Source: Hoyosella rhizosphaerae (lineage in GTDB: Bacteria > Actinomycetota > Actinomycetes > Mycobacteriales > Mycobacteriaceae). From it: a DNA stretch of 64,000 nt. Location of the stretch: positions 1,153,926-1,217,925 of the forward strand of contig NZ_BMJH01000001.1 of the NCBI RefSeq assembly GCF_014643175.1. Reading direction: 5' to 3'. The translations under genes were made by a program, and so were the position numbers. Of this stretch, positions 31,622 through 40,910 are shown one piece after another (position 1 is the stretch's first letter; every line of letters begins with the position of its first letter). Below the pieces are notes generated by a model. The model was not told where the DNA came from. It searched no databases and saw only the letters and a list, made by a program, of their open reading frames with translations.

Positions 31622-32118
31622 GCGTGCAACAAATCGGCGGCCGACAAGTCATTCCCCCATTTTCGGCGCAAGAGAATCAGAGCAATACATCTACTACCGG
31701 GCCCGAAGCGCTCGCGTACGCACTTGATCGCGAGCACGCGGCAGTATTCCTATATGGGGCGATAGCGGCGTTCATCCGCAACGATCAACGCAACTCTGTG
31801 TCGTTGGCCCTCGCCGCGCATAGGAGTCGTAGGGACGCCATCGTTGACCTCATCGCTGAGTCAAACCATCCCCCTGTTGTGCCCGCGCCCGCTTACCACA
31901 CGAGCTTTCCCGTGAACTCCGATGCCAGCGCACTAGATGCTGCACTGGTCGTCGAAACTGACTGCGCTGCCGCGTGGCGGGCAGTCGTGGAACGCACAGC
32001 AGTGCGCGAAGTGCGTGCTACTGCTGTTGATGCGTTGTCTGATGCCTCGGTCCGAGCGACACGATGGAGGCTCGTTCTCGACCAGTCACCCGCGACCGAG
32101 GCGTTTCCTGGAACCTAG
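31618..32118 (+). CDS. Ferritin-like DUF4439 domain protein
   Basis: 166 residues, GTG start overlapping the stop of 31022-31621. The segment ALAYALDREHAAVFLYGAIAAFI followed by a second helix pair (AAHRSRRDAIVDLI) and WRAVVERTAVREVRATAVDALSDASVRATRW is a four-helix DUF4439 ferritin-like bundle; some metal-site Glu/His positions look retained (E-H in DREHAAVF, R-R-D). With the preceding gene it forms a conserved two-gene unit. Its TAG shares CTAG with the opposed methyltransferase stop. Confidence 0.82.
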   Translation: MSVQQIGGRQVIPPFSAQENQSNTSTTGPEALAYALDREHAAVFLYGAIAAFIRNDQRNSVSLALAAHRSRRDAIVDLIAESNHPPVVPAPAYHTSFPVNSDASALDAALVVETDCAAAWRAVVERTAVREVRATAVDALSDASVRATRWRLVLDQSPATEAFPGT

Positions 32119-32822
32119 GTGCGATTGACCAATGCCAGCGCGAATCCGTCCCAGCCTTTGGTGCCAACTGTTTGTATGACGGTGGCATCGAGGTGAGGAT
32201 GACTGCCCAACAATTCGAGCCCGCCTCGGACCCCCAGAGCGGCTTCGTCTTGTGGATCAATGATCGCGCCATGCCAGACGGCATTATCGAGCACTATCGC
32301 TGCCCCTTCCGCACACAGCTCTAGTGCTGCTGTGAGGTAGTGGGGGACGTTTTCTTTGTCTGCGTCAATAAACACGAAGTCGAACAGTTCGGAATCGATG
32401 TCAGGATCCGAAAGTTCGTTTTGCAACTCGTCCAGGACCGCTCGCGCGTCGCCAATACGAATGTCAACGACATCCCCCAGATGTGCTGCGGAGAGAGTTT
32501 CCTTGGCAACTTCTGCGTAGTCAGGGTTGTGCTCAATAGTGACGACGCTTCCGTCGCGCGGGACAGCACGAGCGAGCGACAAGGTGCTGAATCCCCCAAG
32601 GGTGCCGATTTCGAGAATGCGGCGAGCGCCCCGTAGCTGCGCAAGCAGTTGCAAGAATTTGCCATGGTTTGGCATCACTTCGATGGACGGCAACCCGTGT
32701 TCAGCGGCGCGACGCAATGCCGCCAGCGCAAAATCGTCGGGCTTGACCACTGTAGAGACGATGAAGTCCTCTACAGCGTCAACGTCTTGTGCAGATCCGA
32801 TGGGATGTTCAGAAGAGGCCAC
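32115..32822 (-). CDS. Class I SAM-dependent O-methyltransferase
   Basis: 235 residues, the length of the catechol/caffeoyl-CoA O-methyltransferase family. ILEIGTLGGFSTLSLARAV is the SAM site, IEHNPDYAEVAKETL the second motif, and LFDFVFIDADKENVPHYL carries the metal-binding DADK and N; VLDNAVWHGAIIDP follows. Methyl acceptor unknown. Convergent with the DUF4439 gene. Confidence 0.93.
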   Translation of the reverse strand: MASSEHPIGSAQDVDAVEDFIVSTVVKPDDFALAALRRAAEHGLPSIEVMPNHGKFLQLLAQLRGARRILEIGTLGGFSTLSLARAVPRDGSVVTIEHNPDYAEVAKETLSAAHLGDVVDIRIGDARAVLDELQNELSDPDIDSELFDFVFIDADKENVPHYLTAALELCAEGAAIVLDNAVWHGAIIDPQDEAALGVRGGLELLGSHPHLDATVIQTVGTKGWDGFALALVNRT

Positions 32823-32852
32823 ACACCCAATAATGAGGGATCGACGCCGCTT

Positions 32853-34598
32853 TTAGGTGAGTTCGTCTACAACGTCGTCGATTGCGACCTCGCGGCTTTC
32901 GCCGGAAACGCGATCACGAATTTCGACCACACCGTTTGCCCAGCCACGGCCAACGACAACGACCTTCGGAATGCCGAGTAACTCTGCATCCTTGAATTTC
33001 ACGCCTGGGGAAGCTTTGCGATCATCCAGGATGACGCGGAGCCCGGATTCATCGAGTTTGCCAGCGATGCTTTCAGCACCGACCCGCGCTTGCTCATCCT
33101 TGTTTGCGATGACGACGTGCACGTCCGCCGGTGAAGCCTCCACCGGCCAGCGCAGCCCTTTGTCGTCATGCATCTGCTCAGCAATTACAGCTACCAGGCG
33201 GGACACACCCACGCCGTATGACCCCATTGTGACGCGAGCGGGTTTTCCGTTGACGTCGAGAACATCTAGTTCGAACGCGTCGGTGTATTTACGACCGAGT
33301 TGGAAGATATGACCGATCTCGATTCCGCGGGCCGAGACCAATGTTCCTTGACCGTCGGGTGCCACATCACCATCGCGCACGTCTGCCGCTTCAATCGTGC
33401 CGTCAGCTTCGAAATCTCGTCCAGCTACGAGGTCAACGACATGTTTGCCGTTTTCATTCGCTCCGGTGATCCACCGGGTTCCTGCTACAACGCGAGGATC
33501 TACGAGGTAGCGGACCTTGTTAGCGATGAGAGCTTCGGGGCCGATGTATCCCTTGACGAGGAACGGATACTTCTTAAAGTCTTCATCGTCGATCACCTCA
33601 ACTTCAGAGGGCGCCAAAGACGCTTCGAGCCGTTTGGCGTCGACATCACGGTCGCCGGGGATGCCGATGGCGAGCAGTTCCCACTCATTTCCTGGTCGGC
33701 GCACCTTCACCATCACGTTCTTGAGGGTGTCAGCGGCTGTAACGGGACGACCAAGTCGCTCCGTTACCTCGTCTTCGGTGTTGGCCCACTCAACAAGTGA
33801 GGCAATCGTGGGGGTGCCAGGGGTGTCGAAAACCTTTGCTGCGGGGGTGTCCTCAAAGGACTGCGCAGGCGGCGCCGGTGTTGTTACGGCCTCCACATTG
33901 GCTGCGTAGCCAGTTTCGATGCAGCGCACAAAGGTGTCCTCACCGATCTCACTTTCGGCGAGGAATTCTTCAGAAGCGCTGCCGCCCATCGCGCCGGAAG
34001 TGGCAGCGACGATGACGTATTTCAGCCCAAGCCGATCGAAGATGCGCTGGTACGCCGCGCGGTGCTTTTGATACGACTCAGCGAGACCCTCATCTGTCAC
34101 ATCGAACGAGTAGGAGTCCTTCATGACGAACTCGCGTCCGCGCAAAATGCCAGCACGAGGGCGTTCCTCGTCGCGGTACTTCGTCTGCACTTGGTAGAGA
34201 ATTACAGGCAAGTCTTTGTAGGAGCTGTACTCGCCCTTCACTGTGAGGGCGAACAACTCTTCATGAGTGGGGCCGAGAAGGTAATCGGCGTTTTTCCGAT
34301 CTTTGAGCCGAAACAGCCCATCTCCGTATTCTGTCCAGCGGCCAGTGGCTTCGTATGGCTCACGAGGCAACAGAGAGGGCAGCGATATTTCCTGCGCCCC
34401 AATCGCATCCATTTCTTCACGAACCACACGCTCAACTTCACGAAGCACCCTCAGCCCCAATGGAAGCCAAGAGTAGATGCCGGGTGCGACACGGCGAATG
34501 TATCCCGCGCGCACAAGCAATTTGTGGCTCGGCACTTCGGCGTCAGCCGGGTCGTCGCGAAGGGTACGAAGGAACAAGTGAGAAAGGCGGGTGATCAC
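32853..34598 (-). CDS. proS: Prolyl-tRNA synthetase (bacterial long form)
   Basis: 581 residues with the bacterial editing (INS) insertion between class II motifs 2 and 3 ([11 protein letters not shown]...). Motif 2: [19 protein letters not shown]; motif 3: [18 protein letters not shown]-terminal anticodon-binding domain [13 protein letters not shown]. Start taken at GTG 34598 ([13 protein letters not shown]), which matches family N-termini; the frame also opens at GTG 34610. No ribosome site is visible; a -10-like TAGTGT eight bases before GTG 34598 suggests a leaderless mRNA. Confidence 0.96.
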   Translation of the reverse strand: MITRLSHLFLRTLRDDPADAEVPSHKLLVRAGYIRRVAPGIYSWLPLGLRVLREVERVVREEMDAIGAQEISLPSLLPREPYEATGRWTEYGDGLFRLKDRKNADYLLGPTHEELFALTVKGEYSSYKDLPVILYQVQTKYRDEERPRAGILRGREFVMKDSYSFDVTDEGLAESYQKHRAAYQRIFDRLGLKYVIVAATSGAMGGSASEEFLAESEIGEDTFVRCIETGYAANVEAVTTPAPPAQSFEDTPAAKVFDTPGTPTIASLVEWANTEDEVTERLGRPVTAADTLKNVMVKVRRPGNEWELLAIGIPGDRDVDAKRLEASLAPSEVEVIDDEDFKKYPFLVKGYIGPEALIANKVRYLVDPRVVAGTRWITGANENGKHVVDLVAGRDFEADGTIEAADVRDGDVAPDGQGTLVSARGIEIGHIFQLGRKYTDAFELDVLDVNGKPARVTMGSYGVGVSRLVAVIAEQMHDDKGLRWPVEASPADVHVVIANKDEQARVGAESIAGKLDESGLRVILDDRKASPGVKFKDAELLGIPKVVVVGRGWANGVVEIRDRVSGESREVAIDDVVDELT

Positions 34599-34602
34599 GG
34601 CA

Positions 34603-34622
34603 TGCAACACTATCGTGTTGCA
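34603..34622. promoter_or_regulatory. Perfect palindrome between proS and yaaA
   Basis: TGCAACAC (34603-34610), TATC, GTGTTGCA (34615-34622): 8-bp perfect arms with a 4-base spacer, lying between the proS start and the divergent yaaA start (34663) and over the putative proS -10. It could be an operator for one or both genes or a hairpin in the yaaA leader. No cognate regulator adjoins. Confidence 0.55.
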
Positions 34623-34662
34623 CTGACAACTGAGAAAACAGGACGACCGTTAGGGTGTGTTG

Positions 34663-35409
34663 ATGCTCATTCTGCTTCCACCGTCGGAATCAAAATCTCC
34701 AGGCGGAACCGGCCCCAAAATCGAGGTCGAGACTTTGAGTCTTCCTCAACTCAACCCCATACGGGAACATCTGATGTCAGCACTTGTTGAGCTTGCACAA
34801 GATGAAGATGCCTGTGCGAAAGCACTCAAGTTGGGGCCCCGCCAGAGTGACGACATCACCGCGAATGCCCAGTTGCGACAGTCGCCCACCATGGCGGCAA
34901 TCGACCGCTACACCGGAGTTCTCTACGACGCACTAGACATCGCCTCGATGAAAATCAGCGAACGCGGGCATGCGGTGGAGCGCCTCGCAATAGGGTCAGC
35001 ACTTTTCGGCGTTGTTCGAGCCGACGACCAAATCCCCTACTACAAGTTTTCCGCCACCGCCCGGATTCCAGGGCAGCCCACATTGCGGGCACTGTGGCGG
35101 ACTGTTCTATCGCAAGAACTCGAGCAACTCGATGTAGGGATTGTGATTGACCTTCGCTCAGGCGGCTATGCCGCGCTTGGCCCAGTCGAGGGGGCCGTCA
35201 CTGCGACAGTCGTGACTGAACGTGAAGATGGATCAAGAAAAGTTGTCAGTCACTTCAACAAACATCACAAAGGCCTGCTGGCAAGGGCGCTCTCATTGAG
35301 CAAACTTGAGCCCACAGATATTTCTGACGTCGCCTCGATCGCTAAAAGAAATGGTCTCCATGCTGAAGTTTCAGGCGAAAGTGAACTAACAATCGTCACG
35401 CAGCCATAG
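34663..35409 (+). CDS. yaaA: Peroxide stress protein YaaA
   Basis: 248 residues from ATG 34663 (MLILLPPSESKSPGG, the normal family N-terminus). Conserved IPYYKFSATARIPGQ... and VIDLRSGGYAALGP, and near the end VSHFNKHHKGLLARAL. In E. coli YaaA lowers free iron during peroxide stress and belongs to the OxyR regulon; control here is unknown. Two upstream in-frame triplets (GTG 34657, TTG 34660) could also serve. Confidence 0.93.
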   Translation: MLILLPPSESKSPGGTGPKIEVETLSLPQLNPIREHLMSALVELAQDEDACAKALKLGPRQSDDITANAQLRQSPTMAAIDRYTGVLYDALDIASMKISERGHAVERLAIGSALFGVVRADDQIPYYKFSATARIPGQPTLRALWRTVLSQELEQLDVGIVIDLRSGGYAALGPVEGAVTATVVTEREDGSRKVVSHFNKHHKGLLARALSLSKLEPTDISDVASIAKRNGLHAEVSGESELTIVTQP

Positions 35410-35413
35410 AAAA

Positions 35414-37000
35414 CTAAATCACCGGAGCTGCGTCTTGTGCGGCACGTGCCTGGGCCACGTGCTCGGGGGTGAAGCGCATCCACAACGCCACGACCACGGT
35501 TAGTAGCGCTGCAAGAGCTGCAGCAATCGCAATCGCGAACATGTATCCCTGGCCAAGGAAAACGACTTGGGCATCGGTCATATCGCTAACAGGCCCACTG
35601 ATACCACCGAGGTACCGCGTCCGCGACGTCGCAAACGCCCCAACGACCGCAAGCCCTAGCGCGCCACCAAGTGTTTGGGCGACAAGTGCAATAGCGGTGA
35701 GTGGTCCAATTTCGGTGGAATGCACACCCGCAACGGCACACAGGGTTAGCGGTACAACCGCTGTACCCACACCCGCACCAACAACGAGGATGGGCGGCAA
35801 CAAGTCAACGAGATACGTCGAGCTTTGGTCCATCTGCGCTGCCCAGCCGAGTCCGATCGTCATCAGCACGCCACCCGTGGCAACTAGCCAACGCGGTTGG
35901 AACTTCACTGCAAGGGTTGCGGCAATTTGCGCTGCAATACCGAGTGCAAATGCGAACGGAACGAAGGATAGCCCGGCCTGCAATGGGCTGAATCCCAGAA
36001 TCTCCTGAACAAAAAGCGCCACAAAGACGGCCATGCACATGGTGATAGCACCGGCTATGGCGATCGCCGCGAACGTAGCGACGCGGTCACGGTCACGGAA
36101 CAGCACGAATGGCAACAAGGGGTTGTCAGCGTTGCGCTCAACCAACAAGAAAATACCGAGCACGAGGAATCCCGTGACAATCGCACCCACAACGAGGTTG
36201 GAGTCCCATCCGCCTTCTGCCCCCTGTGTGAGTCCATACACGAGTGCTGAACAACCGAGGGTGGCAAGAATTGCCCCGGGAACGTCGAGGCTTCGCCGAG
36301 GCCCCTGCGATTCCGGCAGCGCCCGGCGTGACATCGCAAGGATCAACAGACCGATAGGAATATTGATGAGGAAGATCCACCGCCAGGAAACCTCAGTGAG
36401 CGCGCCGCCCACGAGAAGCCCGGACACCGAACCGAGTGCCGTCATCATCGCGAAAATCGCAAAAGCTTGGTTGCGGACTGGTCCTGCGGCAAAAGTTGTC
36501 GCGACAAGAGCAAAGGCTGTTGGTGACGCGACGGCGGCACCGACACCTTGAAGACCGCGGGCAAAAATGAGAATTGAGTCTGTCGTTGCAACACCCGCGA
36601 TGAGGGACGCGAAGGTGAACAGTGCGACGCCGAACATGAACATTCGTTTTCGGCCGAAGGAGTCACCGAGACGACCGCCAAGGAGCATGAGGCCGCCGAA
36701 CGCAAGCGCGTAACTGGTGATGACCCATGTTCGACCGCTGTCGGTGAGGCCGAGGTCATCCTGAAGTCGCGCGAGGGCAAGGTTAACGACGGTCCCATCG
36801 AGGACGACCATTAGTTGGAGTGCGCTGAGAACTACGATGGCCCATCCGAGCACCCGTGTTGCTGGACCGTTCTCGACCACGCTGCTACTGCCTCCGCCCA
36901 CACTGGCTTCTGGTGACTCATTAACTACGGTAATGGATGCGCCATCTGCGGGGTGCCCGGCAGCGGTTCGCCGGTTACCAGCATTGGGGTTCGTACCCAC
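35414..37000 (-). CDS. MFS drug exporter, DHA2 (14-TM) family
   Basis: 528 residues, GTG start with AAAGGAG eight bases upstream. About 14 hydrophobic segments. The loop LGGRLGDSFGRKRMF after helix 2 is the MFS motif A, and GLQGVGAAVASPTAFALV is the antiporter motif C region; RTWVITSYALAFGGLMLLGG matches EmrB/QacA-type exporters. Substrate unknown. Residues 1-40 are disordered. Terminates 4 bp from yaaA, convergent. Confidence 0.92.
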   Translation of the reverse strand: MGTNPNAGNRRTAAGHPADGASITVVNESPEASVGGGSSSVVENGPATRVLGWAIVVLSALQLMVVLDGTVVNLALARLQDDLGLTDSGRTWVITSYALAFGGLMLLGGRLGDSFGRKRMFMFGVALFTFASLIAGVATTDSILIFARGLQGVGAAVASPTAFALVATTFAAGPVRNQAFAIFAMMTALGSVSGLLVGGALTEVSWRWIFLINIPIGLLILAMSRRALPESQGPRRSLDVPGAILATLGCSALVYGLTQGAEGGWDSNLVVGAIVTGFLVLGIFLLVERNADNPLLPFVLFRDRDRVATFAAIAIAGAITMCMAVFVALFVQEILGFSPLQAGLSFVPFAFALGIAAQIAATLAVKFQPRWLVATGGVLMTIGLGWAAQMDQSSTYLVDLLPPILVVGAGVGTAVVPLTLCAVAGVHSTEIGPLTAIALVAQTLGGALGLAVVGAFATSRTRYLGGISGPVSDMTDAQVVFLGQGYMFAIAIAAALAALLTVVVALWMRFTPEHVAQARAAQDAAPVI

Positions 37001-37068
37001 AGTTCGCGCTCCTTTGCGTCGATTTACTGCCTCTCTGTTACCTATCGTTATCTAAGTGTTGATTTGTT

Positions 37069-38292
37069 TCAGCAAATATCAGGTGCGAGACCCGCCACAG
37101 GCCCAATAACGACAATCGCAGGAGGGCGGATACCGTGTTGAGTGATCTGAGTTGCGACAGTATTGAGGTCCGCCCGAAGCACCTTTTGTGAGCGTGTCGT
37201 GCCCTCTTGTATAACCGTCACTGGAGTAGTGGGCGCACGCCCTGCGCTCATAAGAGCGTCAGCGAACTGGTTGATGCGTTCTACCCCCATGAGCAGCACG
37301 ATTGTGCCTTTCATTCTGCCAAGGGCAGACCAATCAGTGAGCGACTGCGGATGCCCCGGTGGTACGTGCCCACTCACAACCACAACCTCATGCGCGACAC
37401 CCCTGTGAGTGACGGGCACATTGGCCGCAGCTGGGACAGCAAACGCACTGGAGATACCAGGCACCACTGTGACAGGAATCTCAGCCTCCACGCATGCGAG
37501 CAGTTCCTCAAATCCCCGTCCGAACAAATAGGGATCGCCGCCCTTGAGCCGAACGACAAACTTTCCCGCACGCGCCCGCTCAATCAGAACATCATTGATA
37601 GCTTCTTGCGCCATCGATCGCCCATAGGGGATTTTGGAAGCGTCAATTACTTCGACCGTCGGGGAAAGCTCAGCGAGAAGCTCCGGCGGGGCGAGACGAT
37701 CTGCCACCACAACATCGGCATGCGAGAGCAACCTGCGTCCGCGCACTGTGATGAGGTCTGGGTCACCCGGTCCGCCACCGACGAGCGCGACGCCGGTGTA
37801 CGACGTGCCACTCCCTTGACGGTCATCGATGATTCCTGTCTGCAGCGCGTCATGGATTGCGTTTCGAATAGCCGCAGAGCGCCGATGATTACCACCGGCC
37901 ACGACACCGAAGGTGAGTCCATCAAATGACGCAGACGCTGGTGTCACGGCTGTGCCTTGCCGCGCATTGTCCGCTCGGACGCAGAAGATCTTGTGCGACT
38001 CAGCCTCCGCGACGATTGCAGCGTTAACGTCGGGATCATCGGTCGACGCGATCGCATACCAAGCATCAGCGAGGTCGCCGGTTTGGTAGGGCCGCAGAGT
38101 CAACGTGATATGTCCGGCTGTGGCCATTGCCTCAACTGCAGCGGTTGCCTCGATAGTGACAACCTCAACAACTGCGCCCGAGGAGACGAGCAGCGGCAAT
38201 CGCCGCTGCGCAACAGACCCTCCCCCAACTACAACGACACGGCGGCCGACAAGATCAAGACCTACGAGGTACGGTGCGGCATCGCCGGTCAC
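37069..38292 (-). CDS. cysG: Siroheme synthase type: precorrin-2 dehydrogenase + uroporphyrinogen-III C-methyltransferase
   Basis: 407 residues from GTG 38292 (GGAAGGAG seven bases upstream; a frame to 38337 lacks a ribosome site). N-terminus: Rossmann loop RVVVVGGGSVAQRR of the precorrin-2 dehydrogenase/ferrochelatase half; C-terminal SUMT half with VALVGGGPGDPDLITVRG, VRLKGGDPYLFGRG and VVPGISSAFAVPA. Provides precorrin-2 for siroheme and cobalamin (Rv2847c-type). In the family the N-terminal half oxidises precorrin-2 and inserts iron. Confidence 0.93.
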   Translation of the reverse strand: MTGDAAPYLVGLDLVGRRVVVVGGGSVAQRRLPLLVSSGAVVEVVTIEATAAVEAMATAGHITLTLRPYQTGDLADAWYAIASTDDPDVNAAIVAEAESHKIFCVRADNARQGTAVTPASASFDGLTFGVVAGGNHRRSAAIRNAIHDALQTGIIDDRQGSGTSYTGVALVGGGPGDPDLITVRGRRLLSHADVVVADRLAPPELLAELSPTVEVIDASKIPYGRSMAQEAINDVLIERARAGKFVVRLKGGDPYLFGRGFEELLACVEAEIPVTVVPGISSAFAVPAAANVPVTHRGVAHEVVVVSGHVPPGHPQSLTDWSALGRMKGTIVLLMGVERINQFADALMSAGRAPTTPVTVIQEGTTRSQKVLRADLNTVATQITQHGIRPPAIVVIGPVAGLAPDIC

Positions 38293-38349
38293 GTCAACTC
38301 TCCTTCCAGCGGAGCCCAATTGTGAGGCCCAGACCAATATCGGATTAGC

Positions 38350-38880
38350 CTAGTCGGTTGTATGGGCAGTCGAATAATTCGTATCGGCCAAAGACACCCT
38401 GTCTGTCCACACCCGGTCTGTCCACGTGGCGCAAGCGACAGCTCCTGTGACGTAACGGCCCAGAGTTTTGGGTACTAGCACGTCAATCGCCACACGATGC
38501 GTGGGTCGCACTCCCTTGCGGTGCGCAACATCTGCAATTCGAGCCTGCTCAGCGGCACCGTTCGCGTTCGCAGCATAGAGTCTGGCCGCGCACATCGCTG
38601 ATGCTTCCGCAACGCTCGGTGTGCCAACTGTGTCAAGGACCCAACTATTGGGCGCATGCACGGAAACAGCTCCTAGCTGAGACGCGGAAAAGCCGGAAAT
38701 CGCGATCGGCGCAAACTCCGCAACACCGTCGATCAACGCGGAATTATCACGCCGTTGGTCGAGAGTGCCTACGCCTACGAATGTCAGGACATGCGCAGCG
38801 CGCGCCAACGTCGTTAGCATGTCGAACACGTCGGCAGGCCCGGCACGCGAAGATAGCCCAATACCTGCGGTAATGATCAT
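38350..38880 (-). CDS. CobE/CbiG C-terminal-type cobalamin protein
   Basis: 176 residues. ITAGIGLSSRAGPADVFDML is the conserved beginning of CobE/CbiG C-terminal domains, followed by SFVGVGTLDQRRD..., and FSASQLGAVSVHAPNSWVLDTVGTPSVAEASAMCAA... The terminal segment is unusual, with a short repeat (WTDRVWTDRV, from a 15-bp duplication). In the aerobic and anaerobic pathways the family acts around precorrin ring contraction. ATGA overlap with cobB. Confidence 0.85.
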   Translation of the reverse strand: MIITAGIGLSSRAGPADVFDMLTTLARAAHVLTFVGVGTLDQRRDNSALIDGVAEFAPIAISGFSASQLGAVSVHAPNSWVLDTVGTPSVAEASAMCAARLYAANANGAAEQARIADVAHRKGVRPTHRVAIDVLVPKTLGRYVTGAVACATWTDRVWTDRVSLADTNYSTAHTTD

Positions 38881-40262
38881 GTGCGAACCTCCGCACCTGA
38901 CCTCGCTGCAGCGACGAATCTGGCGATGGATTCAGGATGCGCAGTGGGGTGAGTGTGCAAGTACGAGGCATGCACCGAACCCTGGGTCGGGCCCGACACA
39001 ACGCCTTCCCGCACGGTGACGTCATTGTGGTCTCGCCAGGCCCAAGCGCTCTGCCCAACCGGTGGGGATTCACTGAGATACGTGCGATGAAACTCATGGC
39101 CCGTGACTCGTTGCCCTGCAGCAAACATCGCCGAATCTTGTAGGGCCACGGCGTCGCGATATCCGAGTACCAGTCGGGACCCGAACTCTGCTGCGATGTC
39201 GAGCGCACCCACCATCGGGTGGCTATCCAGCGACCGCCCAAGGTAGAGGAGTCCCGCGCACTCGGCGTGAACAGGTACGCCGCGGGCTATCGCGGTCCGA
39301 ATTTGCTCAGCCAATCCGGTATTCGCCGAAAGTTCGGCGGCATGCTCCTCCGGGAAACCTCCAGGCAAAATGATGCCTGCAGAGTCTTCGGGCAGAGCGT
39401 CGCACCGCGGATCAAACTCAACAACTTCCGCCCCAATGGCTGCAAGAAGTTCTCGCTGCTCGGCATAGGTAAACGTGAAGGCAGGGCCAGAAGCTAAAGC
39501 GATCCGGACTGGTGTCGCGGGCTCGCGCAACGTGAAGTCTGGACTCCACGGGAGCTGCGCCACCGATGAACGAGCGATGCGGGTAAGGGCGGCAAGGTCG
39601 ACACTTGTGCGGACCAACTCTGACATGGCGGCAACTGCGTCCTGCGCGCGGGAGCCGTGTTCCGAGGCCGTAACGAGACCTAGGTGTCGAGAGGGCACAG
39701 CGAGGGGGTCAGATCGTGGAATGACGCCGAAAACAGGTAGCCCGGCGCGTTCACACGCGTCCCTCAGTACCCGCTCATGACGTTCGCTACCGACGTGATT
39801 CAGAATCACCCCAGCAATCCGCACCCGGACGTCGTAAGTGGCGAAACCGTGCAACAGTGCCGCGAGGCTTTGGCTATGCCCTCGCACATCGACCACCAGG
39901 ATGACCGGGGCCCCAAGCAGAGCGGCAACCTGAGCAGTGGATCCTTCGGCTGGTTCAGCCGTGCCAATCCGGCCATCAAAAAGCCCCATGACGCCTTCGA
40001 TGACGGCGATATCTGCGCCATCCGAACCGTGGCGAAACAACGGACCGATCAACGCTGCACTGGTGAGGACTGGGTCGAGATTGCGTCCTACGCGCCCTGA
40101 CGCCAGAGAATGGTAGCCGGGGTCAATGTAGTCGGGGCCCACTTTGAATGGCGCTACGCGCTTACCAGAGGCACGTAAGGCACCCATGATGCCAGTGGCT
40201 ACGGTTGTCTTGCCGCTGCCCGATGCGGGCGCTGCGAGCACGATAGCGGGAGTGCTCACCAC
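38877..40262 (-). CDS. cobB: Cobyrinic acid / hydrogenobyrinic acid a,c-diamide synthase
   Basis: 461 residues. ATP-dependent amidation of the a and c side chains using glutamine. N-terminal P-loop-like domain: VLAAPASGSGKTTVATGIMGAL; KVGPDYIDPGYHSLASG and DIAVIEGVMGLFDG; C-terminal glutamine amidotransferase with PVHAECAGLLYLGRS (catalytic Cys) and PGGFPEEHA; HTHPTAHPE at the end. Two adjacent GTG starts (40262, 40259); the latter overlaps the cobO stop as GTGA. Confidence 0.95.
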   Translation of the reverse strand: MVSTPAIVLAAPASGSGKTTVATGIMGALRASGKRVAPFKVGPDYIDPGYHSLASGRVGRNLDPVLTSAALIGPLFRHGSDGADIAVIEGVMGLFDGRIGTAEPAEGSTAQVAALLGAPVILVVDVRGHSQSLAALLHGFATYDVRVRIAGVILNHVGSERHERVLRDACERAGLPVFGVIPRSDPLAVPSRHLGLVTASEHGSRAQDAVAAMSELVRTSVDLAALTRIARSSVAQLPWSPDFTLREPATPVRIALASGPAFTFTYAEQRELLAAIGAEVVEFDPRCDALPEDSAGIILPGGFPEEHAAELSANTGLAEQIRTAIARGVPVHAECAGLLYLGRSLDSHPMVGALDIAAEFGSRLVLGYRDAVALQDSAMFAAGQRVTGHEFHRTYLSESPPVGQSAWAWRDHNDVTVREGVVSGPTQGSVHASYLHTHPTAHPESIARFVAAARSGAEVRT

Positions 40263-40876
40263 TCGATACCTCGCTGGCCTTTCCGTCCCGCATCCATAGG
40301 GTGTTTAATCTTGGTCATCTCGGTGACAAGATCTGCGACCTCAATCAGCTCAGCAGGCGCATCTCGACCAGTGATGACGACGTGCTGATTCCCAGGCCGA
40401 TTCACTAGCGTTTCCACCACCTCGGCAGTGTCGATCCAACCCCACTTCAACGGGTACGTGAACTCATCGAGCACATAAAACCGGTGCTGCTCACTTTGTA
40501 GCCTTCTGGAGATTTCTGCCCAACCGTCCCGGGCGGCGGCCGCATGGTCCGCATCATCACCAGTCTTGCGGATCCATGACCAACCTTCACCCATCTTGTG
40601 CCATTCCACCGGTCCGCCAGCACCTGTTGCGACGTATGCATCGCCGAGTGCCCGCAACGCGGCTTCTTCACCCACCCGCCATTTGGCGCTCTTGACGAAC
40701 TGAAACACTCCAATGCTGAAGCCTTGATTCCAGGCTCGCATCGCCATGCCAAACGCGGCCGTGGACTTACCTTTGCCGGGCCCGGTGTTCACAGCAAGAA
40801 CTGGCTGATTGCGGCGTTGCCGCGTAGTGAGACCATCACGAGGAATGCTTCCCGGACTTGGAACTCCCTGCGGCAT
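40256..40876 (-). CDS. cobO: Cob(I)yrinic acid a,c-diamide adenosyltransferase
   Basis: 206 residues from ATG 40876 (GAAAGGACG upstream; frame open to 40996 without support). P-loop NTGPGKGKSTAAFGMAMRA, then FQFVKSAKWRVGEEAALRAL, and DEFTYPLKWGWID, LVITGRDAP... typical of CobO/BtuR. Adds the 5'-deoxyadenosyl ligand. Next to cobB and the chelatase gene. Confidence 0.95.
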   Translation of the reverse strand: MPQGVPSPGSIPRDGLTTRQRRNQPVLAVNTGPGKGKSTAAFGMAMRAWNQGFSIGVFQFVKSAKWRVGEEAALRALGDAYVATGAGGPVEWHKMGEGWSWIRKTGDDADHAAAARDGWAEISRRLQSEQHRFYVLDEFTYPLKWGWIDTAEVVETLVNRPGNQHVVITGRDAPAELIEVADLVTEMTKIKHPMDAGRKGQRGIEW

Positions 40877-40910
40877 AACCGTCCTTTCAAGTTGGCGAAA
40901 AGTGAACCTT

